From positions 1 through 29,513 of the IMG/VR virus record IMGVR_UViG_3300046010_002935: a stretch of 29,513 nucleotides of DNA; one strand, 5' to 3'. A program made the position numbers and the translations under genes. Below are positions 15,655 to 23,169 of the stretch, one piece after another (position 1 is the first letter of the stretch; each line of letters begins with the position of its first letter). The DNA is from a virus. The notes below the pieces were generated by a model. It was not told the origin of the DNA. It searched no databases and saw only the letters and a program-made list of their open reading frames with translations.

Positions 15655-16038
15655 ATGGCAAACGAAATCGAAATGGCCGCCCGCCTGTACGCTGCCAAGG
15701 GCGGGGCCAGCATCAACTCGCAGACGTGGACGGCCGTGGCCAACATGACCGGCCGCGACATGGGGCAACAGACCCAGGACGTGGGCAATAGCTGGGAGAC
15801 GCTCGACACGCCGACCGACCTTGCGCTGCCGTACAAGCTGCTGCTCGTCAACCTCGACCAACTGAACGGCATCCAGATGCGGTTTCGCGACGCCACGACG
15901 TTTCCGAATTACGCTACGCCGATCCAGATTCCGCCGGGTCAGTTCACATTCCTTCCGCAGATTATCAGCGGCGTCGAGGTGCAACTCATCTCGACCAGCG
16001 GCACGGTTAAGGTGATGACCCAGTACTGCGAGATTTGA
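15655..16038 (+). CDS. Small tail protein B of a tandem paralogous pair
   Basis: It has 127 residues, after the leader CACACCCGCC. It is clearly related to the gene at 15268: both begin MA[DN]EI, both carry ARLYA, DMG, QTQ, PYK, NLD and PPG in the same order, and both end in CEI. This copy has extra Trp and Arg residues (WTAVANMTGRDMG). It diverges most between 75 and 115. The divergence suggests an old duplication with separate roles, perhaps adjacent rings or a heteromeric tail-tip part. It is next to a low-GC large gene that may be the receptor-binding protein. Confidence 0.62.
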   Translation: MANEIEMAARLYAAKGGASINSQTWTAVANMTGRDMGQQTQDVGNSWETLDTPTDLALPYKLLLVNLDQLNGIQMRFRDATTFPNYATPIQIPPGQFTFLPQIISGVEVQLISTSGTVKVMTQYCEI

Positions 16039-16042
16039 TGCC

Positions 16043-16258
16043 ATGCCCATCCAGCTTCCATCAAAGGTGTCCGAGCGTGGCCTAAAGTCTGACCACGCTC
16101 GGGCCATCAACCAGCTCATCGAGGCCGTCCGCCGGGTGCAACTGGTCGCTGGCCCGGGTCAACGGGTGGAGCAGAACGCCAACGGCACCACGCTGAAGAT
16201 CCAGCCCGGGTTGACGATGACGACCACCCAGACCGCCGAGGAATCTTGGTTTTATTGA
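16043..16258 (+). CDS. 71-aa hypothetical phage protein
   Basis: ATG 16043 lies five bases after the previous stop. It begins MPIQLPSKVSERGLKSDHAR, followed by AINQLIEAVRRVQLVAGPGQ and a Thr-rich end. A pattern of the type P-x-x-x-x-H-A-x-A-I-N-x-L-I followed by a basic helix is common in small phage proteins near the tail genes, but I know no function for it. It is the last GC-rich gene before composition falls sharply. It could be a tail-tip adaptor for the large protein downstream. Confidence 0.55.
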   Translation: MPIQLPSKVSERGLKSDHARAINQLIEAVRRVQLVAGPGQRVEQNANGTTLKIQPGLTMTTTQTAEESWFY

Positions 16259-16261
16259 TGT

Positions 16262-18892
16262 ATGCCGTTTGCGTTGGATAAGCGTGACAAAATGTTCAAC
16301 GCTAGCAACCTGAATGGGTTGTACGCTCGTTTCGACAAAAAGTGTTTTTTGGCTCTTAATGGTTTGAGCCCACTATTTGGCAGCATATCATCAGGAAATT
16401 ACGGGCTGAATGTTCCTTATGGTGTGATTTATCAATACAGAAGAGACCCAGCTACTTGCAGAAGACTTGCTGGCCCAGACGCTTATCTTGAAAATTACGA
16501 TCAGGTCAATGCCTACATTGAGCTTTCAAAATTAGAAAGCAAATATCTAGATGTTAATGGAGGGCAGGTCTATGTAGACAGATATCTTCCATCTGGCGCA
16601 GGTGTAAATGTTGACATCAAACAAATTCACTTTTCGTTTGAACTTCTCAAACGAGAGATCGACGGAAAACAATATGATGTGCATTTAGGATGGGACCCGC
16701 CCAATACATTTCAAACATCATTGGTCAACGGAAGCTTGGGAATGTCGCCAAGATTTCCGCCATCTAGGATACATAAACACGAAACGGCGGTTGCGGATAT
16801 CTACATTGAAGGATTCTCTGATTTCATTATCAAAAACACCTATCAACGATACGATTGCTGGAGAATCCACAACTGCAATGCTTCGACTTTGTATGTCGAT
16901 TTGCAGATTCCAGATGGTTCCTCCGTCACAATTTCGATTGAGCCTTCGTCCTGCAAATCGTTTAGAAGAAATGTCGATGGTAAATGGATAACTTCCTGGC
17001 AAGACGGAACTCCATGCAGGTATTTCTTTCCATATGTATCGCGTGACGTTCCTTATTTTGCTGGTGGGCCTCCTTTATCAATAGCTGGAGCGTTCATGGC
17101 AATAGAACGTTCTGCTTCAGCAAATAACATTGCCAATCCATTTATTATTTTTACATGGCAGAACGCTCTGTACGCACAACTTGATCCAGACCGCCGTTTT
17201 GACATTCTCAAAACATATCCAAAATCATACGATGACCCAGTAATTGACAACAATTTTATAGGAGATTGCGTATTTACTTGGGGAAGAGCAAAGGTTGTCG
17301 AGTCAATCGGATCTGTTATTACCAACTCATATTTCAAGGCTTTTGATGGCGTAGAAGATTTTTTAAGTGATCTCGACGACATAGGCCTAGACGTATTACA
17401 ATCGCACGGTGAATTGTTGCTAACGCCTAAAAATCCAAGTGCTACAATCACAATCTATCCGGTAGATTGTAACGTATTTATTGGTGGAACATCAAATTTG
17501 TACTGGTCAATTCCTCCAGCAGGTTTGTCCGTTAGCACATTTTATCCTGCTACATATCAAACCGAAAACCACAATTCAACTATTGGATGGATTCCGGCGA
17601 ATGTTCCAGATTGGTTTGAATCCATCGCAACCCTTAGGAAACGAATAGCGGTAGAAGAAGGCTACTATACATCAATAGACGATTTTGAATCTGTATCGGA
17701 TGCTGTTATTTCTAAATTTACAATGACCCCGTTGGGTCTTTGCTGTTCTGCTGTAAGTGGATTGCAAATACAAGCTTGGAACAATTTGGCATTCGACGAA
17801 ATTGCAGGATATGAGTACAGAGCTTTTGTTGGAGATTTGTTTATCAAATACAGAATGGCTGGTGATGGGCCGCCTTCTTTATCTACAACCAAATATGTGT
17901 CGAGTGTAAGAACTTATTTGTTTCACGTTTCGTCGTCTTCTGTATATTACGAAAAAACTCTTCCTGTTTTAACTGGCAGTAGTATCAATGCGGCATTTGT
18001 TCCACCGAACGGACCATGGGGTTTCGCGTCTTCGGTATACGATGCCGAGCTTTCTAGAATATTGTCCGTATCGACGGGTGGTGCCGATTTTTGGGTTGAT
18101 AAATGGGGTGCATATGGCGGTAAAGACGCCAAAGTTAGAATTTTGGGGCAACCTGACAAAACGCTTCAGACTCAAATTCAAACAACAACAGCAATACCTC
18201 CATTAGTTAGAGACGATGTTTTTAGGTCTTTAGACGATCCGCAAATGGCTGGGATTGCTGGCACCGTGACGCTTGGGAATGACTATAACATTGCTCAAAT
18301 CAATTACAAAGAAACCGGACAGTATTTCAATCTTCCATACGTTCCGTCTCTTGTGACTCAAGATGGTGGAACGGGTCCAATCTTTCACAAGATTCCAAAA
18401 TCTGCTTGGCTTTGGAATCTTATTGAATGGGCTGTTAATGCTTGGACTAAAGCAATACCAATGTGTATGGGCAATGAGAATGTTCCTTTAATTGGAGGAA
18501 TTCCATTAAAAAATCTTGTTGATACTTACAACACGGATTCATCGGATACGAGCGGCAGGAGAGCTTTTTCCTTAACTGAAGCTCAATACGATCAGCTTCT
18601 AACGAACGGCATTCCAGCCTACAGGCAAGCACTTCCGCCTCCGTTTCCTGCTGGTACATATGATTATTGGGTGGCTGCAGAGGATCTTGCTTCATATTGT
18701 AAATCCTATGGTTTCAACTCATACAATTTTGATACCGTAGACGATATGCTGACTCCAACACGTCGATTTGAGGAGCGGTCTTATTCGGCTGGCGAGACAG
18801 TTCAAGTTGCGAGTTACGTCGATTCCGTGAGCTTTGGTCCGGGGATTTCCAAGCAACTCTATGGATCTATTAGATATGTAGATATCAAGTAA
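16262..18892 (+). CDS. Large low-GC protein, candidate receptor-binding tail protein
   Basis: It has 876 residues from ATG 16262. An ATG at 16258 in another frame ends at once. I recognise no family. It is rich in Tyr, Phe, Ser, Asn and Pro, with many predicted strands, about 11 cysteines and no clear signal peptide or transmembrane helix. A beta-rich ectodomain-like composition and last position in the tail block fit a host-contact protein. G/C counted by hand is 20 of 60 at 16501-16560 and 19 of 60 at 17221-17280, against 39 of 60 at 15781-15840. AGA, ATA and TTT/AAA codons are frequent, unlike its neighbours. This strongly suggests import from another source. The frame is intact over its whole length. 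Confidence 0.7.
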   Translation: MPFALDKRDKMFNASNLNGLYARFDKKCFLALNGLSPLFGSISSGNYGLNVPYGVIYQYRRDPATCRRLAGPDAYLENYDQVNAYIELSKLESKYLDVNGGQVYVDRYLPSGAGVNVDIKQIHFSFELLKREIDGKQYDVHLGWDPPNTFQTSLVNGSLGMSPRFPPSRIHKHETAVADIYIEGFSDFIIKNTYQRYDCWRIHNCNASTLYVDLQIPDGSSVTISIEPSSCKSFRRNVDGKWITSWQDGTPCRYFFPYVSRDVPYFAGGPPLSIAGAFMAIERSASANNIANPFIIFTWQNALYAQLDPDRRFDILKTYPKSYDDPVIDNNFIGDCVFTWGRAKVVESIGSVITNSYFKAFDGVEDFLSDLDDIGLDVLQSHGELLLTPKNPSATITIYPVDCNVFIGGTSNLYWSIPPAGLSVSTFYPATYQTENHNSTIGWIPANVPDWFESIATLRKRIAVEEGYYTSIDDFESVSDAVISKFTMTPLGLCCSAVSGLQIQAWNNLAFDEIAGYEYRAFVGDLFIKYRMAGDGPPSLSTTKYVSSVRTYLFHVSSSSVYYEKTLPVLTGSSINAAFVPPNGPWGFASSVYDAELSRILSVSTGGADFWVDKWGAYGGKDAKVRILGQPDKTLQTQIQTTTAIPPLVRDDVFRSLDDPQMAGIAGTVTLGNDYNIAQINYKETGQYFNLPYVPSLVTQDGGTGPIFHKIPKSAWLWNLIEWAVNAWTKAIPMCMGNENVPLIGGIPLKNLVDTYNTDSSDTSGRRAFSLTEAQYDQLLTNGIPAYRQALPPPFPAGTYDYWVAAEDLASYCKSYGFNSYNFDTVDDMLTPTRRFEERSYSAGETVQVASYVDSVSFGPGISKQLYGSIRYVDIK

Positions 18893-18898
18893 ATCTTT

Positions 18899-18955
18899 GG
18901 GCAATGTCGAAGGAGCTTTATCGGCAGGTGCTATAAAGCCAACCTCCGCTTGCCC
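18899..18955 (+). other. Nested inverted repeats at the late/early boundary
   Basis: Three paired arms are nested in one 57-base span: GGGCAA (18899-18904) with TTGCCC (18950-18955), GGAG (18912-18915) with CTCC (18944-18947), and GCTTTAT (18915-18921) with ATAAAGC (18933-18939). The bases between arms do not all pair, so the structure would have bulges. It starts seven bases after the stop of the low-GC gene. It could act as an mRNA 3' end structure, a processing site or an operator. Confidence 0.45.
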
Positions 18956-18975
18956 AGCGAAATCTTGCTTGACCG

Positions 18976-18993
18976 AAACCCAGCGTTGGGTTT
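18976..18993 (+). terminator. Short perfect hairpin upstream of the early genes
   Basis: AAACCCA (18976-18982) and TGGGTTT (18987-18993) form a perfect 7-base stem around GCGT. It lies 14 bases before the GTG at 19007. The T run is only three bases, so it is either a weak terminator for the virion block or a leader hairpin or operator of the downstream operon. Confidence 0.35.
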
Positions 18994-19006
18994 AGGTGGG
19001 GCCCGC

Positions 19007-19150
19007 GTGAAGTGCCCCACCTGCAATTCAATCTTTGCCGCAAGCCTGGCCGAAATCGGCCGGGAGATGGGGCGCATCACGTCGCAAAAAAAGGCCGCCG
19101 CCGCACGCCGCAACGGCAAAAAAGGCGGACGGCCAAGGAAGGAAAAATGA
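19007..19150 (+). CDS. 47-aa CxxC/AT-hook-like small protein
   Basis: GTG 19007 is preferred to TTG 18950, which lies within an inverted repeat. The N-terminus MKCPTCNSIFAASLAEIGRE has one CxxC knuckle. The C-terminus is strongly basic and ends RRNGKKGGRPRKEK, with a GRP core like an AT-hook. Similar ends occur in small phage and bacterial DNA-associated proteins. It overlaps the ATG of the next gene by four bases. A DNA-binding or regulatory role for the early operon is plausible. Only one CxxC pair is present, so zinc binding would need a dimer. Confidence 0.55.
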   Translation: MKCPTCNSIFAASLAEIGREMGRITSQKKAAAARRNGKKGGRPRKEK

Positions 19151-20226
19151 CTGAGAGCAATGAAGTGCAACCCATGGAGGTCGTCGGAAACGACGCCTTG
19201 CTGGCCATCGAACTGGCGCAGATCGACACGCAGATTGCAACCGCCAAGCGGTATCCACGCAACATCGCCAGCGTCAAGACCGCGATGCTCACCATCGCCA
19301 CGCTGGATGAAGAAACGGCATCGTCATGCTTCTACACCCTCCCGAGGGGCGGCAAGACGGTGCAAGGTCCGTCCGTCCGCATGGCCGAGATCGCGCTCAG
19401 TTGCTACGGCAACGTGAAGGCCGGCACTCGGATCCTGTCGGTCCATACCGGGGACAACCCGCACGCGGTCGTCCAGGCCGTCGTTCACGACCTGGAGAAG
19501 AACGTCGCCTACTCGGTCGAGAAGCGCCGCCGCATCGTCGGCAAAAAGTCCAAGGGCGGCGCGCCCGACGAAGACGACATCAATCTGGCGGTCAACGCGG
19601 GCTCGGCCATCGCCTTCCGCGACGCCGTGTTCAAGGTGGTGCCGGGCGCACTCACCAAGTCGGTCACCGATGCCGCGATGAAGGTGGCGGTCGGTGACGT
19701 CAAGAGTCTGGCCAAGAAACGCGACCAGGTTCTCAGTCGACTTAAGCAAATGGGAGCGACCGAGGCCCGGATCCTGTCCGCCTTGGGGCTGGCAAAGGTC
19801 GAGGAGATCGACGCCGACAAGCTCGGGGAACTCATCGGCATCGGAACCGCGCTCAAGGACGGGTCCATCACCATCGAAGAAGCGTTCCCGAACGCCACCA
19901 ATCAAGAGGCCAAGCCGATCTTCAAGGAACCAGTTCAGGCCACCGTCACCGTGACACCGACGGCGCCCGCGGCCGAAACTGCCATCCAGGTCGATGCGTC
20001 CGAGCCTGTAACCACGGCCGAGGAAGCCGGCACGCCGCAGGAGCGCCTCGCCGCGCTCGTCATCCGCGCTGGGTTCACCCTCGAGGACTTCAACGCATTC
20101 GCCATCGGCATCGGGTTCTACCCGACCCCGGTCTCCGACTGGCCCGAGGTTCCGGTTGAGACCGCCAACCGCATCCTTCGCAGTCCGAAGGGTCTGATCA
20201 CCCAACTGAAGGGGGGTGCCAAGTGA
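19147..20226 (+). CDS. Putative single-strand annealing/recombination protein
   Basis: ATG 19147 has a good SD (AAGGAAGG), giving 359 residues. Residues about 15-195 show a family pattern I associate with phage recombination loci: EIDTQIATAKRYP-like (AQIDTQIATAKRYPRN), LDEETASSCFYTLPRGGKTV, GPSVRMAEI, then AVVHDLEKNVAYSVEKRRRI, GSAIAFRDAVFKVVP and KVAVGDVKSL. Next comes an acidic linker and a C-terminal helix bundle (ERLAALVIRAGFTLEDFNAF). A nuclease gene lies one small ORF downstream, as for RecT/Erf annealing proteins with partner exonucleases. No fold test is possible here, so annealing activity is inferred from context. Confidence 0.55.
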   Translation: MTESNEVQPMEVVGNDALLAIELAQIDTQIATAKRYPRNIASVKTAMLTIATLDEETASSCFYTLPRGGKTVQGPSVRMAEIALSCYGNVKAGTRILSVHTGDNPHAVVQAVVHDLEKNVAYSVEKRRRIVGKKSKGGAPDEDDINLAVNAGSAIAFRDAVFKVVPGALTKSVTDAAMKVAVGDVKSLAKKRDQVLSRLKQMGATEARILSALGLAKVEEIDADKLGELIGIGTALKDGSITIEEAFPNATNQEAKPIFKEPVQATVTVTPTAPAAETAIQVDASEPVTTAEEAGTPQERLAALVIRAGFTLEDFNAFAIGIGFYPTPVSDWPEVPVETANRILRSPKGLITQLKGGAK

Positions 20227-20519
20227 GCGACCGCATCACCCAGCTTGCGGACCTCATTTTAAGGAGGGTGCCCAGACTTATCTGCGAGGCCACCGATCAG
20301 ATCAACGAGGCCATCGGCGCTGCCATGGAGGAGGCGCAAGAGAAGGAAGGCGGGAAGGCAATCCTTTCGCTGTCGATCACAGCCAAATGGGACTTGGATG
20401 GCAACGCTGTCATCCTGTCCATGCCGGTGTCCGTCCGCCGCAAGTTTGAGGTCGTTGCCAGTCTGGACGATCCGAACCAGCAGAGCCTGCCCATCGACGA
20501 GGAAGGGGGTGCACTGTGA
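20223..20519 (+). CDS. 98-aa hypothetical protein between annealing protein and nuclease
   Basis: GTG 20223 overlaps the upstream TGA (GTGA) and has a purine-rich SD (AAGGGGGG). The N-terminal half is helical and charged (EEAQEKEGGKAIL). The C-terminal half has the pattern SITAKWDLDGNAVILSMPVS, then VRRKFEVVASLDDPNQQSLP, which matches a small phage protein type of unknown function usually found near recombination genes. Its position between a putative annealing protein and a PD-(D/E)XK nuclease suggests an accessory role in that pathway. It overlaps the nuclease start by four bases. Confidence 0.62.
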   Translation: MSDRITQLADLILRRVPRLICEATDQINEAIGAAMEEAQEKEGGKAILSLSITAKWDLDGNAVILSMPVSVRRKFEVVASLDDPNQQSLPIDEEGGAL

Positions 20520-21637
20520 GCGACGAACGCGCAGCACTACCGAGCGCATCCTCGGCGCACCGATACGCTTCCTGCCCGGGGTCGTTCCTCTTGGAGCAAC
20601 AGGTCACCGAGCCCGAAACGTCATCGGCCGACGCCACCACGGGAAACCGGATCCACGCTGTTCTGGCCGGCGAGAACGTCCACAAGTACCCGGCCGATCA
20701 AATCGTCCTGACCTCCGAGGAATCGGAGATCGTGGACCTCTGCACGCAACAAGAGGCGCAGCTTGTCCAGGCCGTGTTCCGCGGATCCAAGCCTACCACG
20801 ACAGTCCGGGAGCGCCGGTTCTGGTCTTTCGACTCGGAGTGGCGGAAGCTCTGGTCAGGCAAGCCTGATGTCGTACACCTGCTCGGAGACCGCGTGTTGG
20901 TTATCGACTACAAGACCGGCCGCGGGGAGGTCGAACACGCCACCGGCAACCTGCAACTGCGGGCGCTGGCCGTGTTGGCATCCGAGCATTGGGAGGGGTC
21001 GATCAACGACGTTACCGTCGCCATCATACAGCCCCACGCCGGTGAGCCGTCGGTCTGCACCTACGCATGGGAAGACCTCGACAAGGCCAAGGCGCAGATC
21101 TACGAGCTGATGGACCGCGTGAAGCGCCCAGGGCAACCGAGGGTGCCGTCGGTCGATGCCTGCCGCTACTGCAAGGCGAAACCGATCTGCCCGGAGGCCC
21201 AAGCCGTCGTCGAGACGCTCCCGGCCACCGTGCCGAAAGAGTCCGGCGAGATCGTCATGTCACCGGACCAGATTGCCCGCTTCCTCGAAGTGGCACCGCT
21301 GGCCGAGTCCGTCATCGAATCCGTCCGCGGGAAAGCCCGCAGGATCCTGGAGGCCGGGGGCGCCATCCCAGGGTGGAAGCTCAAGCCCGGGGCCGTCCGC
21401 GAGTCCATCACCAAGCCCGAGGTTGTCTTCGGGCGGTTCTGCGCAGTCGGTGGCACGCAAGCCGACTTCGCCAAAATTATCACCGTCACCAAGACCAAGC
21501 TCCGCGACTCGGTAAAGGCCGTGACCGGGACCAAAGGCAAGGAACTGGACGCTCAGGTCGAGGCAATGCTCGACGGATGCACCGAGGCCAAGCCAACCGC
21601 GCCGTCGCTGGTGAAGGAAAAGGAGGTGGTCGCATGA
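20516..21637 (+). CDS. DUF2800/Cas4-like PD-(D/E)XK nuclease with Fe-S-type cysteines
   Basis: It has 373 residues from GTG 20516. The N-terminus SASSAHRYASCPGSFLLEQ is the usual DUF2800 start, with Cys20. His47 lies in TGNRIHAVL, GKPD at 115-118 supplies Asp118, and VIDYKTG gives Asp131 and Lys133 of the PD-(D/E)XK core. Gln147 follows in NLQLRALAVL. Cys216, Cys219 and Cys225 with Cys20 form the C-x(n)-CxxC-x5-C pattern that holds a 4Fe-4S cluster in Cas4/AddB relatives. It should be a DNA exonuclease acting with the upstream annealing protein in phage recombination. Nuclease assignment is strong. Substrate polarity is unknown. Confidence 0.82.
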   Translation: MSDERAALPSASSAHRYASCPGSFLLEQQVTEPETSSADATTGNRIHAVLAGENVHKYPADQIVLTSEESEIVDLCTQQEAQLVQAVFRGSKPTTTVRERRFWSFDSEWRKLWSGKPDVVHLLGDRVLVIDYKTGRGEVEHATGNLQLRALAVLASEHWEGSINDVTVAIIQPHAGEPSVCTYAWEDLDKAKAQIYELMDRVKRPGQPRVPSVDACRYCKAKPICPEAQAVVETLPATVPKESGEIVMSPDQIARFLEVAPLAESVIESVRGKARRILEAGGAIPGWKLKPGAVRESITKPEVVFGRFCAVGGTQADFAKIITVTKTKLRDSVKAVTGTKGKELDAQVEAMLDGCTEAKPTAPSLVKEKEVVA

Positions 21638-22086
21638 ATCCCATCATGGAAGACGCCGATGACCACCCGATGCATCTGGTCGAGGAGTTCATGCTGACAT
21701 TCGGACAAGCCGTTCCCGGACTGTCAAAGATGCCAGAGCCCGACGTCCAGAGCCTCCGGTTTCGACTCATCCACGAGGAGGCCGAGGAACTGCATGACGC
21801 GGACAGCCTGGTCGAGTACCTCGACGCCGTTGGAGACCTGCTCTACGTCGTCTACGGAGCCGCTCTGGCCGCTGGATTCACCGACAAGCAGGTCGATGCC
21901 GCTGTGCGAGAGATCCACCGCTCAAACATGAGCAAACTGTGGAGCAAGGACGAACTCGCCAACGTACCAGGAGACGCCAAGGCATACCCGACAGGAGATG
22001 GCCGTTGGATCGTCCGCCGCAACGACGGGAAGATCATCAAGAGCCCGTCCTACTCGCCCGCAAGGCTGAAGGAGATCATCGAATGA
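21634..22086 (+). CDS. MazG-like/PRA-PH nucleotide pyrophosphohydrolase
   Basis: It has 150 residues from ATG 21634, with an excellent SD (AAAAGGAGGTGG). The core shows FRLIHEEAEEL (Glu48, Glu49, Glu52) and, 12 residues on, EYLDAVGDLLYV (Glu61, Asp64, Asp68), the EExxE...ExxD metal site of the MazG/phosphoribosyl-ATP pyrophosphohydrolase fold. Then come GFTDKQVDAAVREIHRSNMS and KLW. A basic C-terminal tail (WIVRRNDGKIIKSPSYSP) is typical of the phage and PRA-PH types. It probably hydrolyses nucleoside triphosphates to clean or shift pools during infection, or alters (p)ppGpp signalling; the substrate is not readable from sequence. Confidence 0.8.
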   Translation: MNPIMEDADDHPMHLVEEFMLTFGQAVPGLSKMPEPDVQSLRFRLIHEEAEELHDADSLVEYLDAVGDLLYVVYGAALAAGFTDKQVDAAVREIHRSNMSKLWSKDELANVPGDAKAYPTGDGRWIVRRNDGKIIKSPSYSPARLKEIIE

Positions 22087-22421
22087 AGATGCTCCGATCC
22101 ATCGGCTTCGCCCGGGTCTACCGGGACGCCGAAGTCATCACCGGTGACACCGGAAACCAGTTCGTCCAACTCATCGCCGAGTTCGAGGAGCGAACGCTCT
22201 ACAACGGCACCACGCACGCCCAGCGGGTGCAAATCAGGTCATTCGACAAGAAGGACATCGCACGCGCCTACAGGCTGATTGAAGGAGCGTGGATCCTGTT
22301 CTCGGGAGACTGCGATGCCGTCGCCGAGAAGGGCCCGACGGGCTGGTGGTACGCCAACCCGCGGGTCACCGGCCGGATCCTCAAAATCGTGGACCTCGAC
22401 CAGGGGGTGGCCCGTGCCTGA
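22083..22421 (+). CDS. 112-aa protein, possible OB-fold/SSB-like
   Basis: It has an ATGA overlap with the MazG gene. Residues AQRVQIRSFDKKDIARAYRL, then IEGAWILFSGDCDA and TGRILKIVD resemble the strand-helix-strand order of small OB-fold ssDNA-binding proteins, where a basic helix precedes the G-x-W/V-I-x-x-x-G segment. A partner in the recombination module, it sits between a MazG-like enzyme and RusA. It lacks the acidic DDIPF tail of typical SSB, which the gene at 28831 has. The fold call is tentative; coding is well supported. Confidence 0.5.
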   Translation: MKMLRSIGFARVYRDAEVITGDTGNQFVQLIAEFEERTLYNGTTHAQRVQIRSFDKKDIARAYRLIEGAWILFSGDCDAVAEKGPTGWWYANPRVTGRILKIVDLDQGVARA

Positions 22422-22842
22422 AATCCTGTCATGCTGGGTGGACGGCCGCCCAAAAGCACAACCCCGCGTGAAGGCATTCCGCCGCGGGAATCATGCCGGC
22501 GTCTATGACCCCGGGACCGCCGACAACTGGAAGCTCGCGGTGGCCGCCGCCGTAAAAGCGGCATGGAACAAAGAGCAGCACACCGGCCCTCTCCGGTTGA
22601 CGCTGCGATTTATGATGCCGCGACCCAAGGCCCACTTCACCAAGTCGGGCCAGATCAAGGTGACCGCTCCGCACTACCAGACATCCAAGCCCGACCTGGA
22701 CAATCTGGCCAAGGCGGTCATGGACGCGTTGACCCAGATCCAGGTCTGGAAGGATGACTCCCAGATCGTCCAGCTCTGGGTGTCGAAACCGTACACCGAA
22801 AAGCAGGCCGGGTGCTGGATCCAACTGGACACGGTTGACTGA
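22414..22842 (+). CDS. rusA: RusA-type Holliday junction resolvase
   Basis: It has 142 residues from GTG 22414, close to the usual RusA length. RusA cuts four-way junctions made during recombination or replication. The family signature is plain: SKPDLDNLAKAVMDALT (Asp94, Asp96 and Asp104) and VWKDDSQIVQLWVSK (Asp114, Asp115 with downstream Lys), the acidic metal-binding centre of RusA. An N-terminal G-R-P-K-A-Q-P-R segment is also typical. It overlaps the preceding gene by eight bases. It is the last gene of the recombination operon, followed by a 132-base gap. Confidence 0.85.
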   Translation: MPEILSCWVDGRPKAQPRVKAFRRGNHAGVYDPGTADNWKLAVAAAVKAAWNKEQHTGPLRLTLRFMMPRPKAHFTKSGQIKVTAPHYQTSKPDLDNLAKAVMDALTQIQVWKDDSQIVQLWVSKPYTEKQAGCWIQLDTVD

Positions 22843-22974
22843 CCGACACGGGGGCCGCGCATCCGAAAAACGCGGGCAAAAAAAATCTGAGAAAAATGTT
22901 GCAAGGCGCAGTTTCCTCGTTAAATTGGCCCCGTTGACAGCACGAAGCTGCGACAGAATCGAAAGACTGCACGA
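22843..22974 (+). promoter_or_regulatory. Intergenic gap with candidate promoters
   Basis: These 132 non-coding bases contain an A-rich stretch (22878-22896). Two weak promoter candidates are visible: TTGCAA (22899-22904) with TAAATT (22921-22926), 16 apart, and a consensus TTGACA at 22934-22939 without a good -10. The 5-base stem CCGCG...CGCGG before the A run has no T tract, so it is not a + strand terminator. Confidence 0.35.
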
Positions 22975-23169
22975 ATGAAAAACATGAGCAAGTTCGAGAA
23001 AATCAAAAAGGTGGCCGAGGTGGTGATGCACCACGATTCCAAGCTCACCAAGTTCCAGGCGGCCGAAATTGCCGAGGGACTGCTGGAAAAGCGGTGGTGG
23101 GATCTACACGACGCGCTGACATCCGCCAACGACCCTTACAAGATTGCTGGCCGCGCAATTTTTGGCTGA
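22975..23169 (+). CDS. 64-aa hypothetical protein
   Basis: ATG 22975 (MKNMSKFEKIKK) or ATG 22984 could start it. The product is helical and charged, with LTKFQAAEIAEGLLEKRWWD, and no signal peptide. I do not recognise it. It is flanked by the two larger gaps of this region, so it may be its own small transcription unit. Small basic and Trp-containing proteins at such sites are often host-takeover proteins, but nothing here proves it. Confidence 0.5.
   Translation: MKNMSKFEKIKKVAEVVMHHDSKLTKFQAAEIAEGLLEKRWWDLHDALTSANDPYKIAGRAIFG

Noticed and set aside
15043-16119. 358-codon open frame on the minus strand across the paralogous tail genes
   Set aside because: It spans three + strand genes with defined starts and stops, and its composition (Arg/His/Gly/Val) is typical of antisense frames in GC-rich DNA.
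19324-20205. 293-codon minus strand frame opposite the annealing-protein gene
   Set aside because: Shadow of a + strand gene with a strong SD and family-like motifs; the translated sequence is low-complexity Gly/Arg/Asp.
22855-22890. CCGCG/CGCGG stem next to an A run considered as a terminator
   Set aside because: On the + strand an A run, not a T run, follows the stem; on the minus strand the T run precedes the stem, so neither direction fits.
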